DNA of 64,000 nucleotides from Engelhardtia mirabilis (lineage in GTDB: Bacteria; Planctomycetota; UBA1135; GCA-002686595): assembly GCF_007748095.1 (NCBI RefSeq), contig NZ_CP036287.1, positions 1,798,001-1,862,000 on the forward strand, in the 5' to 3' direction. Position numbers and translations under genes: made by a program. The notes under the pieces are model-generated. The model was not told the origin of the DNA. It did no database searches and saw only the letters and a program-made list of their open reading frames with translations. The stretch's first letter is position 1. Every line of letters starts with the position of its first letter. This document shows positions 1-8,800 of the stretch, one piece after another.

Positions 1-867
1 CTTGCCCTTGCGATCGGGATGCCGCACGCGCGCAGGCAGCGCGACGACGCCGTAGTGCGCGAGCATGTCGCGGTATAGCGGGTTCAGATCGGGGTCGTAC
101 ACGTCGGGCTTCAGCACGCCTTCCTTCAGGTTGTCGAGCACGACCGTCCTCGTCGTGCCGCCGAGACGGCGGAAGGCGTCTTCGTGCAGCTCGCACCACG
201 TCTGCGAGCTCGACTTGAAGCACAAGAGCCAAACCGCCTTGCGGCTGCACCCGAGCGTCAGCGCGAAGAGCCGTGTCCGGCGGTACTTGCCCGTCTCGGG
301 GTGACGCACCATCGGGCCCGTGCCGTAGTCCACCTGTGCTTCCTCGCCCGCCGCGGTCACGATCGTGGGGTGGGCTTCGCGAGCGACGCTGCCCCGTAGC
401 TTGTGCACGAAGCGCCGTACGCTCTGGTAGCCGGCCTCGAAGCCGTGCTCGTCCACCAGCTCCTGCCAGATCGATTTCGCATTACGGCCCCTCGCCACAG
501 CCGCTTCGATCTGCTCGCGGAAGGCCTCGCACCGGCTCGCCATCGGACTCCAGCCTGGAGCCGGCGCCCGCTCGAGGTCGGTGGTCACCTGACTGGCCGC
601 TCTTGGATCCGGCCCGGGGTCGGTGATCGGGTAACTGGCCGCATTTGAATCGGCCTCGGAGTCGGTGGTCGGGCAACCGGCCGCATTTGAATCGGCCTCC
701 AGGCGCCGCTGACGCCGCCCCCGGACTTCGATCCCGGCCGCCTTCAGATGACGGCTCACCGTCTCACGACGCACCCCCGTCGCATCCTCGATGCGCCTCA
801 TCGACCAGCCCAGCCGGCCCAGTGCTCGGATCTGCTCTTGCTTCTCGTGCTTCAAGACGTTGCCCAT
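1..867 (-). CDS. istA: IS21-family transposase IstA, N-terminal 289 codons (runs off window)
   Basis: The open frame runs on the minus strand from ATG at 867 to the window edge without a stop. It begins with an N-terminal helix-turn-helix of resolvase type (about residues 8-40: EQIRALGRLGWSMRRIEDAT), followed by a low-complexity linker made of three 14-residue repeats (about 56-97), then the retroviral-integrase-type catalytic core. Two acidic core residues are visible in the usual IstA contexts: AQVDYG and VLDNLKEGV. The third acidic residue and the partner ATPase gene istB must lie beyond the edge. IstA cuts and joins the element ends; IstB selects the target. No frameshift or stop is seen in the part present, so the element may be active. 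The start fits: the terminal repeats of the element lie just upstream. Confidence 0.9.
   Translation of the reverse strand, partial: MGNVLKHEKQEQIRALGRLGWSMRRIEDATGVRRETVSRHLKAAGIEVRGRRQRRLEADSNAAGCPTTDSEADSNAASYPITDPGPDPRAASQVTTDLERAPAPGWSPMASRCEAFREQIEAAVARGRNAKSIWQELVDEHGFEAGYQSVRRFVHKLRGSVAREAHPTIVTAAGEEAQVDYGTGPMVRHPETGKYRRTRLFALTLGCSRKAVWLLCFKSSSQTWCELHEDAFRRLGGTTRTVVLDNLKEGVLKPDVYDPDLNPLYRDMLAHYGVVALPARVRHPDRKGK
578..700. repeat. Three 42-bp tandem repeats inside istA that resemble the element's terminal repeats
   Basis: Three copies start near 578, 620 and 662 (period 42 bp, 14 codons). Each contains a core like ACTGGCCGCATTTGAATCGG preceded by GGTGATCGGG or a close variant. The same core (ACTGGCCGCTTTTGACC, and ACTGGCCGGTTTTGGG) appears twice at the end of the element at 909-974. 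IS21 elements carry multiple terminal repeats bound by IstA, so these internal copies look like extra or captured end sequences translated within the linker. The resemblance is seen directly; binding is inference. Confidence 0.7.
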
Positions 868-908
868 CCGGCACGAAGAGCACACGCCCTCCTGCCGCGT
901 CAACGTCC

Positions 909-974
909 CGGGATCACCCCTTCAACTGGCCGCTTTTGACCCGATCACTACTGGCCGGTTTTGGGTGATCCCCA
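909..974. mobile_element. IS21-type element end with two terminal repeats; element boundary near 974
   Basis: Two related repeats lie between the istA start and flanking DNA: one around 909-942 and one around 941-974. Read inward from the boundary, the end is TGGGGATCACCCAAAACCGG, which fits the TG...CA termini of IS21 elements. The target duplication cannot be checked because the other end is outside the window. The whole visible element spans 1 to about 974. Confidence 0.65.
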
Positions 975-1165
975 AGGTCAGCGGGGGAGGCGTGCACGCG
1001 ATGAGTCCAGGTCAGGTTGAGCATCGCTCTCGAGCCAGCCGGGGAGCGCCTCAAGAGTGTGGGCCGAGTTTCCGGACAGTACGGGCCCAGGGGCCGGTGA
1101 TTCAGCCCGCGCGGCAACCGCATTCGGGCGAGGTACCTCGAAACGAAGGCTAAGATCGAAACCGC

Positions 1166-1193
1166 TTGACAGAGCTGCGGGTGATGAGAACAT
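1166..1193 (+). promoter_or_regulatory. Predicted promoter of the lipoprotein gene at 1200
   Basis: A consensus -35 TTGACA (1166-1171) is followed after 16 bp by GAACAT (1188-1193). Six nucleotides then separate this -10-like hexamer from the ATG at 1200, so the transcript would have essentially no leader. The -10 match is weak; the -35 is perfect. Confidence 0.45.
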
Positions 1194-1199
1194 CTCGAA

Positions 1200-2306
1200 A
1201 TGATTCGAGTCCCCCTTGTCGCCACTCTCCTCGCGGTCGCCGGCTGCGCCACGACTGCCGCCGAGATGTTTGCAGGCAATGCGGAGGACGCCGCTACCCT
1301 CGCGTCCGCATATACGTCTGCCTTCGCCGAGAACCCACGGACTAGGGGGGTGGTCCCGACGCCTGGCCGCTTCGGCACGGATCTCGACTTCGAAGTCGCC
1401 GACCCCGATCGCCCGTTGACGTGGAAAGTCAGTTCGAGCTTCGCGACCAAGCATGGCGGCCTGCGAAAGGAGATACCGGCCTACCCGCTTCGCCTCACGA
1501 AGGAAGCTCTAGGCATTCTCGACGGTCTTTGGGAGGTGCAAGCCAACCTGCATGCGACTGGCCAGGGTTTACTGGCGGAGAAGGCGCGTGAGTCGGTCAA
1601 CGCGCTCGTGCAGCGAACGCGAGACTCCATGCAGCAATTCGTCGACTGGAATAGCAGCTACAGCGGAGCGTACGGGGTCGTGTCCGACAGCGATCACGGG
1701 CCCTCGTTCACAACGGCCTTGGACGGATTCCTCGAATCGCTGTCCGAGGACTCCATGCGGAGGGCATACCGCGCTGCCGGGCTCTATGTGGAGATCGGCG
1801 AGGCCACGCCAGAAGAGCTCGCGGCGCAGGCCGCGGAAGAGGAAGTGGCTCGACGCAAAGAGAGCGAAGCGCGTCGAGTTGCAGACGAGGCAGCGCGGCT
1901 GGAGCGCGAGGCGGAAGAAATCGAACGCGCAGAGCAGGCTGCGCGACTTCGGGAAGAGCATGAGAGTGCTCGACTGGAGTCGAAGCGGCGCCGCGAGACT
2001 CGCGCATCCGAGCTCGGGATCAAGGCCAAGTACGCCAATGAGGTTGCATACCTCCAAGCGCGTCGTGCTCTCCACGATGGACAGAGAAGAGCGCTGACCG
2101 GCAAGTCTCTGACCGCAGAGCAGCACGCAGCGCCCGGCGAGATGGGTGAGCTCTTGCTTCTCGGCACAGATTTGGTCTTCGTCAATGCCGTGAATGACAT
2201 ATTCGATGGGCTGCCCGTCACCCTTCGAGTGACTGACGAGGAGTTTGCGCGGAGAGTAAGCGCTCAATGCGATGAGGTTCTCTCCATCCTTCGCAATGCG
2301 CCGTGA
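1200..2306 (+). CDS. Coiled-coil lipoprotein of unknown function
   Basis: A 368-residue protein starts with a short hydrophobic segment ending in a lipobox (LLAVAGC, Cys16), so it is predicted to be lipid-anchored after export. Residues about 17-195 are a mixed globular region with no motif I recognise. Residues about 198-275 are almost entirely Glu, Arg, Ala and Lys in heptad-like order and should form a long coiled coil. A small C-terminal region follows. The 3' half has less G+C-biased codon use than neighbouring genes and the gene sits beside an IS end, so recent acquisition is possible. No family can be named. Confidence 0.75.
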   Translation: MIRVPLVATLLAVAGCATTAAEMFAGNAEDAATLASAYTSAFAENPRTRGVVPTPGRFGTDLDFEVADPDRPLTWKVSSSFATKHGGLRKEIPAYPLRLTKEALGILDGLWEVQANLHATGQGLLAEKARESVNALVQRTRDSMQQFVDWNSSYSGAYGVVSDSDHGPSFTTALDGFLESLSEDSMRRAYRAAGLYVEIGEATPEELAAQAAEEEVARRKESEARRVADEAARLEREAEEIERAEQAARLREEHESARLESKRRRETRASELGIKAKYANEVAYLQARRALHDGQRRALTGKSLTAEQHAAPGEMGELLLLGTDLVFVNAVNDIFDGLPVTLRVTDEEFARRVSAQCDEVLSILRNAP

Positions 2307-2569
2307 AGTTGTGGTGCTCAACGTTACTCCAGCCAGGTCGTCCCAACGACGGCAGAGCTCGCTCCCTGCTTCGCCAGGCAGTCGAGGTCGCATTCCTGGA
2401 AGTTCGCCGCCGCCGGGGTCGATGATGACGCGAGATGGCTGCGGCGCTCTCGCGGGCCAAGTCAGGACGCGCGGTCGGACTACCTGCAACTAAACGACGA
2501 CACCTCTTGAGGCGTCATTCGGTCGTGCCGGCAACTGCCCCTCACTCACCCCACGAGTGCATCCCAAGT

Positions 2570-2645
<76 letters not shown>

Positions 2646-2660
2646 TCAGATGGGGGCGCG

Positions 2661-2688
2661 AGTCTAGCAGTTCCGGGGTGGGGGTCAA
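2661..2688 (-). promoter_or_regulatory. Sigma70-type promoter of the tRNA-Gly gene
   Basis: On the minus strand TTGACC (2683-2688) and TAGACT (2661-2666) are separated by 16 bp, placing the transcription start about 8-9 nt before the mature tRNA 5' end at 2645. Confidence 0.7.
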
Positions 2689-2833
2689 TCGGTGGGGTGG
2701 GTGGTGGCGGGCGGGCTTGGGCGACCGCTGGGGCGGCGCTCGCCGGGGGGGGGCGGTGCGGCCCGACTCAGGGGCGGTCGCACCGCCGTTCCCTCACCCC
2801 CAGAACCCGCCTCGGCCGCGCCCTCGGCCCGCC

Positions 2834-2839
2834 TAAGAT
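2834..2839 (+). promoter_or_regulatory. Predicted -10 element of the regB-type kinase gene
   Basis: TAAGAT ends 6 nt before the GTG start codon at 2846, predicting a leaderless transcript. No convincing -35 is visible in the GC-rich upstream DNA. Confidence 0.4.
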
Positions 2840-2845
2840 GCCCGC

Positions 2846-4255
2846 GTGGCGGAGCCCGATCCCTTTCATCCTGATAGTGCCGCCACGGAGCGGATCAGGA
2901 TCAACTTCGCTTGGCTCCTGCGTTTGCGCCGGGCGGGGGTCCTGGGGCAGCTGCTGACCATCGCGGTCGTGTCCATCGGGCTGGACGTTGACCTCCATCT
3001 GCTGCCCTTGCTGACCGTTGTGGCGCTCGGTCTGGTCCTCAACTTCGGGCTGCAGGTCTGGTACTTCCGGGCCCTGCGCGACGGCGACGACGAGAAGTGG
3101 CGGCGGGAGGGGACGATGCTGCTCGGGGTGACGATGTTGGCGGACGTGCTGCTGCTGACGGCGCTGCTCTTCGTGAGTGGGGGGATCGGCAACCCCTTCT
3201 GGTTCTTCTACATCGTCAACCTGGTGCTCGCGACGGTGGTGTTGGGCGGCGTCTGGATGGCGATCGTGTACGTGGCGGCGGTGGCGTCGGTTGGGGGGCT
3301 GCTCTTCTCGCAACTGCCCCTGTACGGCGTTGGGGGGCCGATCATCGACTTCGCGCCGCCGGGGGAGTTGGCGGGCATCGGGGACATCTCGCTGTATGCC
3401 AAGGGGGCTTTCGTCTCGTTCGTCGCGGTCGCGACGTTCACGGCCTACTTCGTGCGGACCATCAACGCCGAGCTGGCCCGGCGGGAGGGGGAGCTCGACC
3501 GTGAGCGCCAGCGGCGTGCCGATGCCGCTCGGCTCGAGGCCCTCGCGAACCTCGCTGCCGGGGCCGCCCACGAGCTGGCCTCGCCCCTGTCGACCATCGC
3601 CGTGGTGGCCAAGGAGCTCGAGCGCGCCCTCGAGCGCTCGGAGGACGTGCACCTGCGCGAGGACGCCCAGCTCGTCCGTCGGGAGGTAACTCGCTGCCGG
3701 GAGATCCTGGATCAGATGTCCCTGGATGCCGGCGAATCGGTGGGGGAGCAGCTCGTGGCGCTGCCGACTTCCCAGCTGATCGAGGCCGCTGTGGGCAAGC
3801 TCGAGGCCGGGGCGCGGGTGCGTATCAGCTTCGAGGGGGACGCCGCCGATCGCGCCCTCCTGGCCCCGCGCACCGCTCTCACCCGCGCCGTGCGTGGCCT
3901 GATCAAGAACGGCCTGGACGCCTCCAACTCCGACGCGGGGATCGCCGTGACCATCTCCCCCCTGGGCTCCGGCGTGACCATCGAAGTCGCCGACGCCGGT
4001 ACGGGCATGGACGCCGCCACCCTGGAGCGGGCCGTGGAGCCCTTCTTCACCACCAAGGATCCCGGCTCGGGCATGGGGCTGGGGCTGTTCCTCACCCGGA
4101 CCCTGGCCGAGCGTTTGGGGGGGCGGCTGGTGCTGGACTCCGAGCCGGGCCGTGGCACCGTGGCTCGCCTCGAGCTGCCCGAGAGCGGCGTCTCCGTGCC
4201 CGCCACAGCTCCCCGCCGCCGCACTCCCAGCGGGATCTTCCGTCCGCGCGGCTAG
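2846..4255 (+). CDS. regB: RegB/PrrB/ActS-type redox-sensing histidine kinase
   Basis: A 469-residue membrane kinase. Residues about 28-205 hold six predicted membrane segments and include the heptapeptide GGIGNPF (112-118), matching the GGXXNPF quinone-sensing motif of RegB/PrrB. The H-box AHELASPLSTI carries the phosphorylated His at 242. A cysteine at 284, 42 residues later in TRCREIL, corresponds in position to the redox-active Cys of Rhodobacter RegB (His225 and Cys265). The ATPase domain shows the N-box (KNGLDAS), G1 (DAGTGMD) and F/G2 (FFTTKDPGSGMGLGLFL). The start is GTG at 2846; no ATG is in frame nearby. The RegA-type response regulator follows 21 bp downstream and the respiratory operon next. 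In characterised systems this kinase reads the quinone redox state and controls respiratory genes. Confidence 0.92.
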   Translation: MAEPDPFHPDSAATERIRINFAWLLRLRRAGVLGQLLTIAVVSIGLDVDLHLLPLLTVVALGLVLNFGLQVWYFRALRDGDDEKWRREGTMLLGVTMLADVLLLTALLFVSGGIGNPFWFFYIVNLVLATVVLGGVWMAIVYVAAVASVGGLLFSQLPLYGVGGPIIDFAPPGELAGIGDISLYAKGAFVSFVAVATFTAYFVRTINAELARREGELDRERQRRADAARLEALANLAAGAAHELASPLSTIAVVAKELERALERSEDVHLREDAQLVRREVTRCREILDQMSLDAGESVGEQLVALPTSQLIEAAVGKLEAGARVRISFEGDAADRALLAPRTALTRAVRGLIKNGLDASNSDAGIAVTISPLGSGVTIEVADAGTGMDAATLERAVEPFFTTKDPGSGMGLGLFLTRTLAERLGGRLVLDSEPGRGTVARLELPESGVSVPATAPRRRTPSGIFRPRG

Positions 4256-4263
4256 ACGTTAAT

Positions 4264-4269
4264 TAGAGT
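4264..4269 (+). promoter_or_regulatory. Possible -10 element just before regA
   Basis: TAGAGT ends 7 nt before the GTG at 4277, in the 21-bp gap after the kinase stop codon. It would allow a separate leaderless regA transcript in addition to cotranscription with regB. Confidence 0.35.
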
Positions 4270-4276
4270 CTCCCCC

Positions 4277-4846
4277 GTGACAGACCCGGACCCCTCCCTC
4301 GACGCCACCCGCTCGATCCTGCTGGTCGACGACGACGCCGTCTTCCGCGACCGCCTGGCCCGGGCCTTCCGGGACCGGGGGCTCGAGGTCCGCACGGCCG
4401 CCAACGTCGACGAGGCCCTGATCCTCGCCGGCGACGAGAGCCCCGAGCTAGCTGTGGTCGACCTCCGCATGCCTGGCCGCTCCGGCTTGGACGCCGTGCG
4501 CGAGCTGAAGTCCGTCGACCCGACGACCCAGATCCTGGTCCTGACCGGCTACGGCTCAATCTCGACCACCGTCGACGCCATGCGCCTGGGGGCCACCGGC
4601 TACTTGCCCAAGCCCGCCGACGCCGACGAGATCCTGGACGCCTTCCGCCGCGGTGCGACCGGCGAGCCCGAGTCGGCGGCCGACGACGGCGGGGACCACG
4701 AGGCCCCCAGCCTGGCCAGGGCCGAGTGGGAGCACATCCATCGGGTGCTCTCCGACTGCACCGGCAACATCTCCGAGGCCGCTCGCCGCCTGGGCATCCA
4801 CCGACGCTCGCTCCAGCGCAAGCTGCAGAAGCTCGCGCCTGAGTGA
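4277..4846 (+). CDS. regA: RegA/PrrA/ActR-type response regulator
   Basis: A 189-residue protein. The receiver domain spans about residues 12-128, with acidic pocket DDD (18-20), phosphoacceptor Asp62 in VVDLRMPG, Thr90 and Lys112. A short linker leads to a Fis-type helix-turn-helix (about 140-187) with the family signature EWEHIHRVL..GNISEAARRLGIHRRSLQRKL. The length and the highly conserved DNA-binding helix match RegA/PrrA. It pairs with the upstream kinase. Two sites matching the binding pattern known for this family lie 79 bp and 158 bp downstream of its stop, in front of actA, so its most obvious target is the adjacent respiratory operon. The start is GTG. Confidence 0.93.
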   Translation: MTDPDPSLDATRSILLVDDDAVFRDRLARAFRDRGLEVRTAANVDEALILAGDESPELAVVDLRMPGRSGLDAVRELKSVDPTTQILVLTGYGSISTTVDAMRLGATGYLPKPADADEILDAFRRGATGEPESAADDGGDHEAPSLARAEWEHIHRVLSDCTGNISEAARRLGIHRRSLQRKLQKLAPE

Positions 4847-4924
4847 GCGCCGAGCTTCGATCCCTGGAGATCGAGCTTCTCGATCGCGGGGACTGGGGCC
4901 GCCTCACGACTCGCGCCAGCGCGG

Positions 4925-4941
4925 TGCGACGAACTGCCGCA
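4925..4941. promoter_or_regulatory. PrrA/RegA-like binding site, distal copy
   Basis: TGCGACGAACTGCCGCA: arms TGCGAC and GCCGCA separated by 5 bp, fitting the GCGNC-N5-GNCGC pattern described for PrrA/RegA. Its arms are identical to those of the site at 5004, which lies 79 bp downstream in the same orientation. Confidence 0.65.
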
Positions 4942-5003
4942 GTGGCTCGGAGCGCGTCGCGTCGATGATCGGCGTCGGAGGCCACTGCCCCGCTCCTGGG
5001 TCG

Positions 5004-5020
5004 TGCGACATTTTGCCGCA
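5004..5020. promoter_or_regulatory. PrrA/RegA-like binding site, proximal copy
   Basis: TGCGACATTTTGCCGCA has the same arms as the distal site with an A/T-rich 5-bp spacer. It ends immediately before the predicted -35 hexamer at 5021, the position expected of an activator that touches RNA polymerase. Confidence 0.7.
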
Positions 5021-5049
5021 TTCAACGGCACCTCCCGCGTCCCTAGACT
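5021..5049 (+). promoter_or_regulatory. Predicted promoter of the ACIII-caa3 operon
   Basis: TTCAAC (5021-5026) and TAGACT (5044-5049) are separated by 17 bp. The -35 is imperfect, which suits an activator-dependent promoter, and the proximal PrrA-like box abuts it. Transcription would start near 5056, leaving a leader of about 188 nt before the actA ATG. Confidence 0.6.
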
Positions 5050-5243
5050 CTCGCGCCTAGAACGGCGTCCCACAGCCGCGAACCGTCCCCCCCTCTCAGC
5101 CACGAGACCGTCCCTCGGACTCGGAGAGAACAGCACGTTCCGGTGACCGCGGACTGTCCGCACCGGCCCTCCGGCCGGCCCTCTTCAGCCCTCATCGACT
5201 TGCGCCGTCCGCCGCGGGCGGCCCAGACACCGAGCGACACGGC

Positions 5244-5885
5244 ATGTTCCACTTCCCGAGCTGGACCCTCACTCTCCGCGACATGAGCGGTGGTGTCCTC
5301 CTCCTTGCGCCGCTCTACGTGATCGGTCTGGTCTGGTTCGGCGCTTCGCCGAAGACGACCGACGCCGGCTACCAGCCGACGCAGCCGATTCCGTACAGCC
5401 ACAAGCTGCACGCCGGCGACCTGAAGATCGACTGCCGCTACTGCCACAACACGGTGGAGGACGCGGCGCACAGCGCGGTGCCCCCGACCGCTACGTGCAT
5501 GAACTGCCACTCGATGATCTTCACGGAGTCGCACAAGCTGACGCCGCTGCGCGAGAGCTTCGAGACCGGTGAGCCCATCGAGTGGGTGCGTATCCACGAC
5601 CTGCCCGACTACGCCTACTTCAACCACTCCGCGCACGTGAACCGCGGCGTGGGTTGCGTGAGCTGCCACGGCCGCGTCGACAAGATGGAAGTCGTCTGGC
5701 AGCACGAGCCCTTGAGCATGGGCTGGTGCTTGGACTGCCATCGCGAGCCGGAGCTGCACCTGCGGCCCCAGAGCGAGATCACGAACATGGACTGGGCCCC
5801 GGCCAACCAGCGTGAGATCGGTCAGCGCCTCAAGGAGCTGAACGGCATCAACCCCCCGACCAACTGCTCGACCTGCCACCGCTGA
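5244..5885 (+). CDS. actA: Alternative complex III subunit ActA, pentaheme cytochrome c
   Basis: A 213-residue protein with one N-terminal membrane segment (about residues 17-33) and five CXXCH haem c motifs: CRYCH, CMNCH, CVSCH, CLDCH and CSTCH. The fifth sits at the extreme C-terminus. Five haems, an N-terminal anchor and the order relative to actB identify ActA, the periplasmic electron-transfer subunit of the quinol-oxidising alternative complex III. It is the first gene of an operon whose members are mostly separated by 0-17 bp; actB starts 2 nt after its stop. The other conserved histidines (HSAHVNRG, HKLHAG) are likely distal haem ligands. Confidence 0.95.
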   Translation: MFHFPSWTLTLRDMSGGVLLLAPLYVIGLVWFGASPKTTDAGYQPTQPIPYSHKLHAGDLKIDCRYCHNTVEDAAHSAVPPTATCMNCHSMIFTESHKLTPLRESFETGEPIEWVRIHDLPDYAYFNHSAHVNRGVGCVSCHGRVDKMEVVWQHEPLSMGWCLDCHREPELHLRPQSEITNMDWAPANQREIGQRLKELNGINPPTNCSTCHR

Positions 5886-5887
5886 GC

Positions 5888-8800
5888 ATGAAAACCGAGA
5901 CGCCCAACACGCGCTACTGGCGCAGCCTCGAAGAGCTCGAGCGAACCGACGAGTTCAAGGACTTCGCGTTCCGCGAGTTCCCTGAAGGCGCGGACAAACT
6001 CGACGGGGTCGATCGTCGACGCTTCCTCCAACTGATGGGCGCCTCGACCGCCCTCGCCGGCGCTTCGAGCTGCCGCTGGGAGAAGACGAACATCCTGCCC
6101 CTGGCCGAGCGTCCCGAGGATCGCATCCCCGGGGTGCCGGAGCACTTCGCCACGGCGATGGAGCTCGGCGCTGCCGCCCAGGGCCTGGTGCTGACCTCCT
6201 ACGACGGCCGCCCGATCAAGGTCGAGGGCAATGACCAGCTCCCCGGCACCCAGGGTGCCGCGAGCTGCTTCGCCCAGGGCGCGATCCTCGAGCTGTACGA
6301 CCCCGACCGCAGCCGAGTGCTCACGCGCGACGGCAACGAGCAGAAGGGGTGGGCGCCGTTCGACGCCTGGTTCGATCAGGAGCTGTCGCGACTGGAAGCC
6401 AAGTCCGGCGCCGGCCTCGCGATCTTGCACCAGCCCACCAGCTCGGAGACCGCCAAGCGCCTGGTCGCCAAGGTCAAGGCGCGCTTCCCCCAGGCGCGCG
6501 TCGCGGCCTATGCGCCGGTCGACCGCGCCACCGAGCGCGCCGGAGGCGAACTCGCCTTCGGACGTCCGGTGCGGACCCACTTCCGCCTGGACGGCGCCAA
6601 GGTCATCGCGACCTTCGACGGCGACCTCTTCTCCGGTCACCCCGACGAGCTGCGCCACGCGCGCGACTTCGCCAAGCACCGCCGGCCCGAAGAGGGCTGG
6701 ATGACGCGCCTCTACTCCGTCGAGTCGCGCTTCACGAGCACGGGCAGCCTGGCCGACCACCGCCTGCCGGTTCGCTCCGAGAGCGTCGGTGCGGTCCTGG
6801 CCGCCCTCGAGGCGACGCTGATCGCCAAGGGCGCCACGGTTCCCAGCGGCTGGGGCTCGCCCTCGGCCGCGCCTAGCGGGGCCCTGCTCGACGCGCCGCG
6901 GACCAAGAAGTTCGTCGACGCCCTGGCCAACGACCTGCTCGCTCACCGCGGCGAGTGTGTGATCCAGGTCGGAGCCGGCCAAACTGCGCCGGTCCACGCC
7001 GTGGCCCACCGCATCAACGCGATGCTCGGGGCCATCGGCAAGACGGTCGTGCTGACCGACGAACCCGTGGTCAGTGGCACCGCCGAGCTGGAGGCCCTGG
7101 TGGCCGCCATGCGCGGCCGCCAGGTCGAGACTCTCTTCGTCCTCGGCGGTAACCCGGTCTACGACGCCCCGGCTGACCTCGACTTCGAGGCCGCCCTGGG
7201 TGAGGTTGGTAGCGTCGCGCACCTGGCGCTCTACGCCGACGAGACCTCCGCGGCCTCGACCTGGCACCTGCCCCAGGCGCACTTCCTCGAGAGCTGGGGC
7301 GACGCGCGCGCCTGGGACGGCACCCACTGCCTGACCCAGCCGCTGATCCACCCCCTCTACAAGGGCCGCACGGCTCTCGAACTGCTGGCCCGCATGGGCG
7401 GCGAGCTCTTTGCCGACAGCCAGGAGCTGGTCCGCGCGACCTTCGACGAGCGCTACGCCACCGACGATTCCGGTTGGCGCCGCGCCCTGCACGACGGCTT
7501 CGTGGCCCAGAGTGCCTTCGGGGCGATCACCCCGGCCGGCCGCGGCTTCGCGGCCCCGAGCTTCCCGCCCAGCGCCCTGGCCGCCGGGATCCCGGCCAAC
7601 GGTTCGCTCGAGCTGACGCTCTTCCCCGACGCCAGCACCTACGACGGTCGCTACGCGAACAACGGCTGGCTCCAGGAGCTGCCCGAGTTCATGACCAAGC
7701 TGACCTGGGACAACGCGGCCCTGATCGGCCCGGCCACGGCCAAGTCGCTCGGCGTCAAGCATGAGCAGTTGGTGGAGCTCGAGATCGACGGGCGCAAGCT
7801 CGAGTGCGCGGTCTACGTGATGCCCGGCCAGGCGGCCGGCGCAGTCGGCCTCGCCCTGGGCTACGGGCGCACCCGCGCCGGCCATGTCGGCGGCTTGATC
7901 GACGAAGACGCGCCCTCGGTGGGCTTCAACAGCTACCGCCTGGCGACCTCGGCCGCCGGCTGGTCGGCCACGGGGCTCACGGTCAAGAAGACCGGCCGCA
8001 CCTACAAGTTGGCGTCGACCCAGGACCACCAGGACATCGACACCACCGGTCTGGTGGAGCGCGAGGCCCGCATCGAGGACCTCGCCCGCCACCAGACCCT
8101 GGAGCAGTACACCGAGCATCCCGACGCCATGCAGCAGACGCTGCTCGGGACGCACTACCCGCCGCTGCAGTCCCTGTGGAAGGAGTTCGAGTACGCCGGC
8201 AACCGCTGGGGCATGTCGATCGACCTTTCGACCTGCACCGGGTGCAACGCCTGCGTGATCGCTTGCCAGTCGGAGAACAACATCCCGATCGTCGGCAAGG
8301 AGCAGGTCATCAACAACCGTGAGATGCACTGGTTGCGGATCGACCGCTACTTCGAGACCGGCGAGGCCGAGGAGCACTCCTACGCGCCCCACGAGTCCGC
8401 GAAGCCCGTCGAGCACCGCAGCCACGGGGAACTCGACGAGGACAACCCGCGCGTGCACCGCCAGCCGGTGGGTTGCATCCAGTGCGAGATGGCCCCCTGC
8501 GAGCAGGTTTGCCCGGTCGCGGCCACCGTCCACTCGGACGAGGGCCTCAACGACATGGTCTACAACCGCTGCATCGGAACTCGCTACTGCAGCAACAACT
8601 GCCCGGTGAAGGTCCGGCGCTTCAACTTCTTCAACTACCACAAGGACCTGAAGGACCCCGACAACGCGGTCAAGAAGCTCGGCTTCAACCCCGAAGTCAC
8701 GGTCCGTCACCGTGGTGTGATGGAGAAGTGCACGTACTGCGTGCAGCGCATCCAGGCGGTCAAGATCGACGCGCGCAACAAGAAGCGCCCGATCGAGGAC

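Larger units (their letters stand above)
4847..5243. other. Regulatory region between regA and the ACIII-caa3 operon
   Basis: This 397-bp gap has no supported gene. It begins with a weak hairpin (about 4855-4878, stem CGATC/GATCG extended by AGCT/AGCT with one bulge) that may terminate regBA. It then holds two PrrA-like boxes, a sigma70-like promoter and a leader of about 190 nt before actA. I see no clear conserved structure in the leader. Confidence 0.6.
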
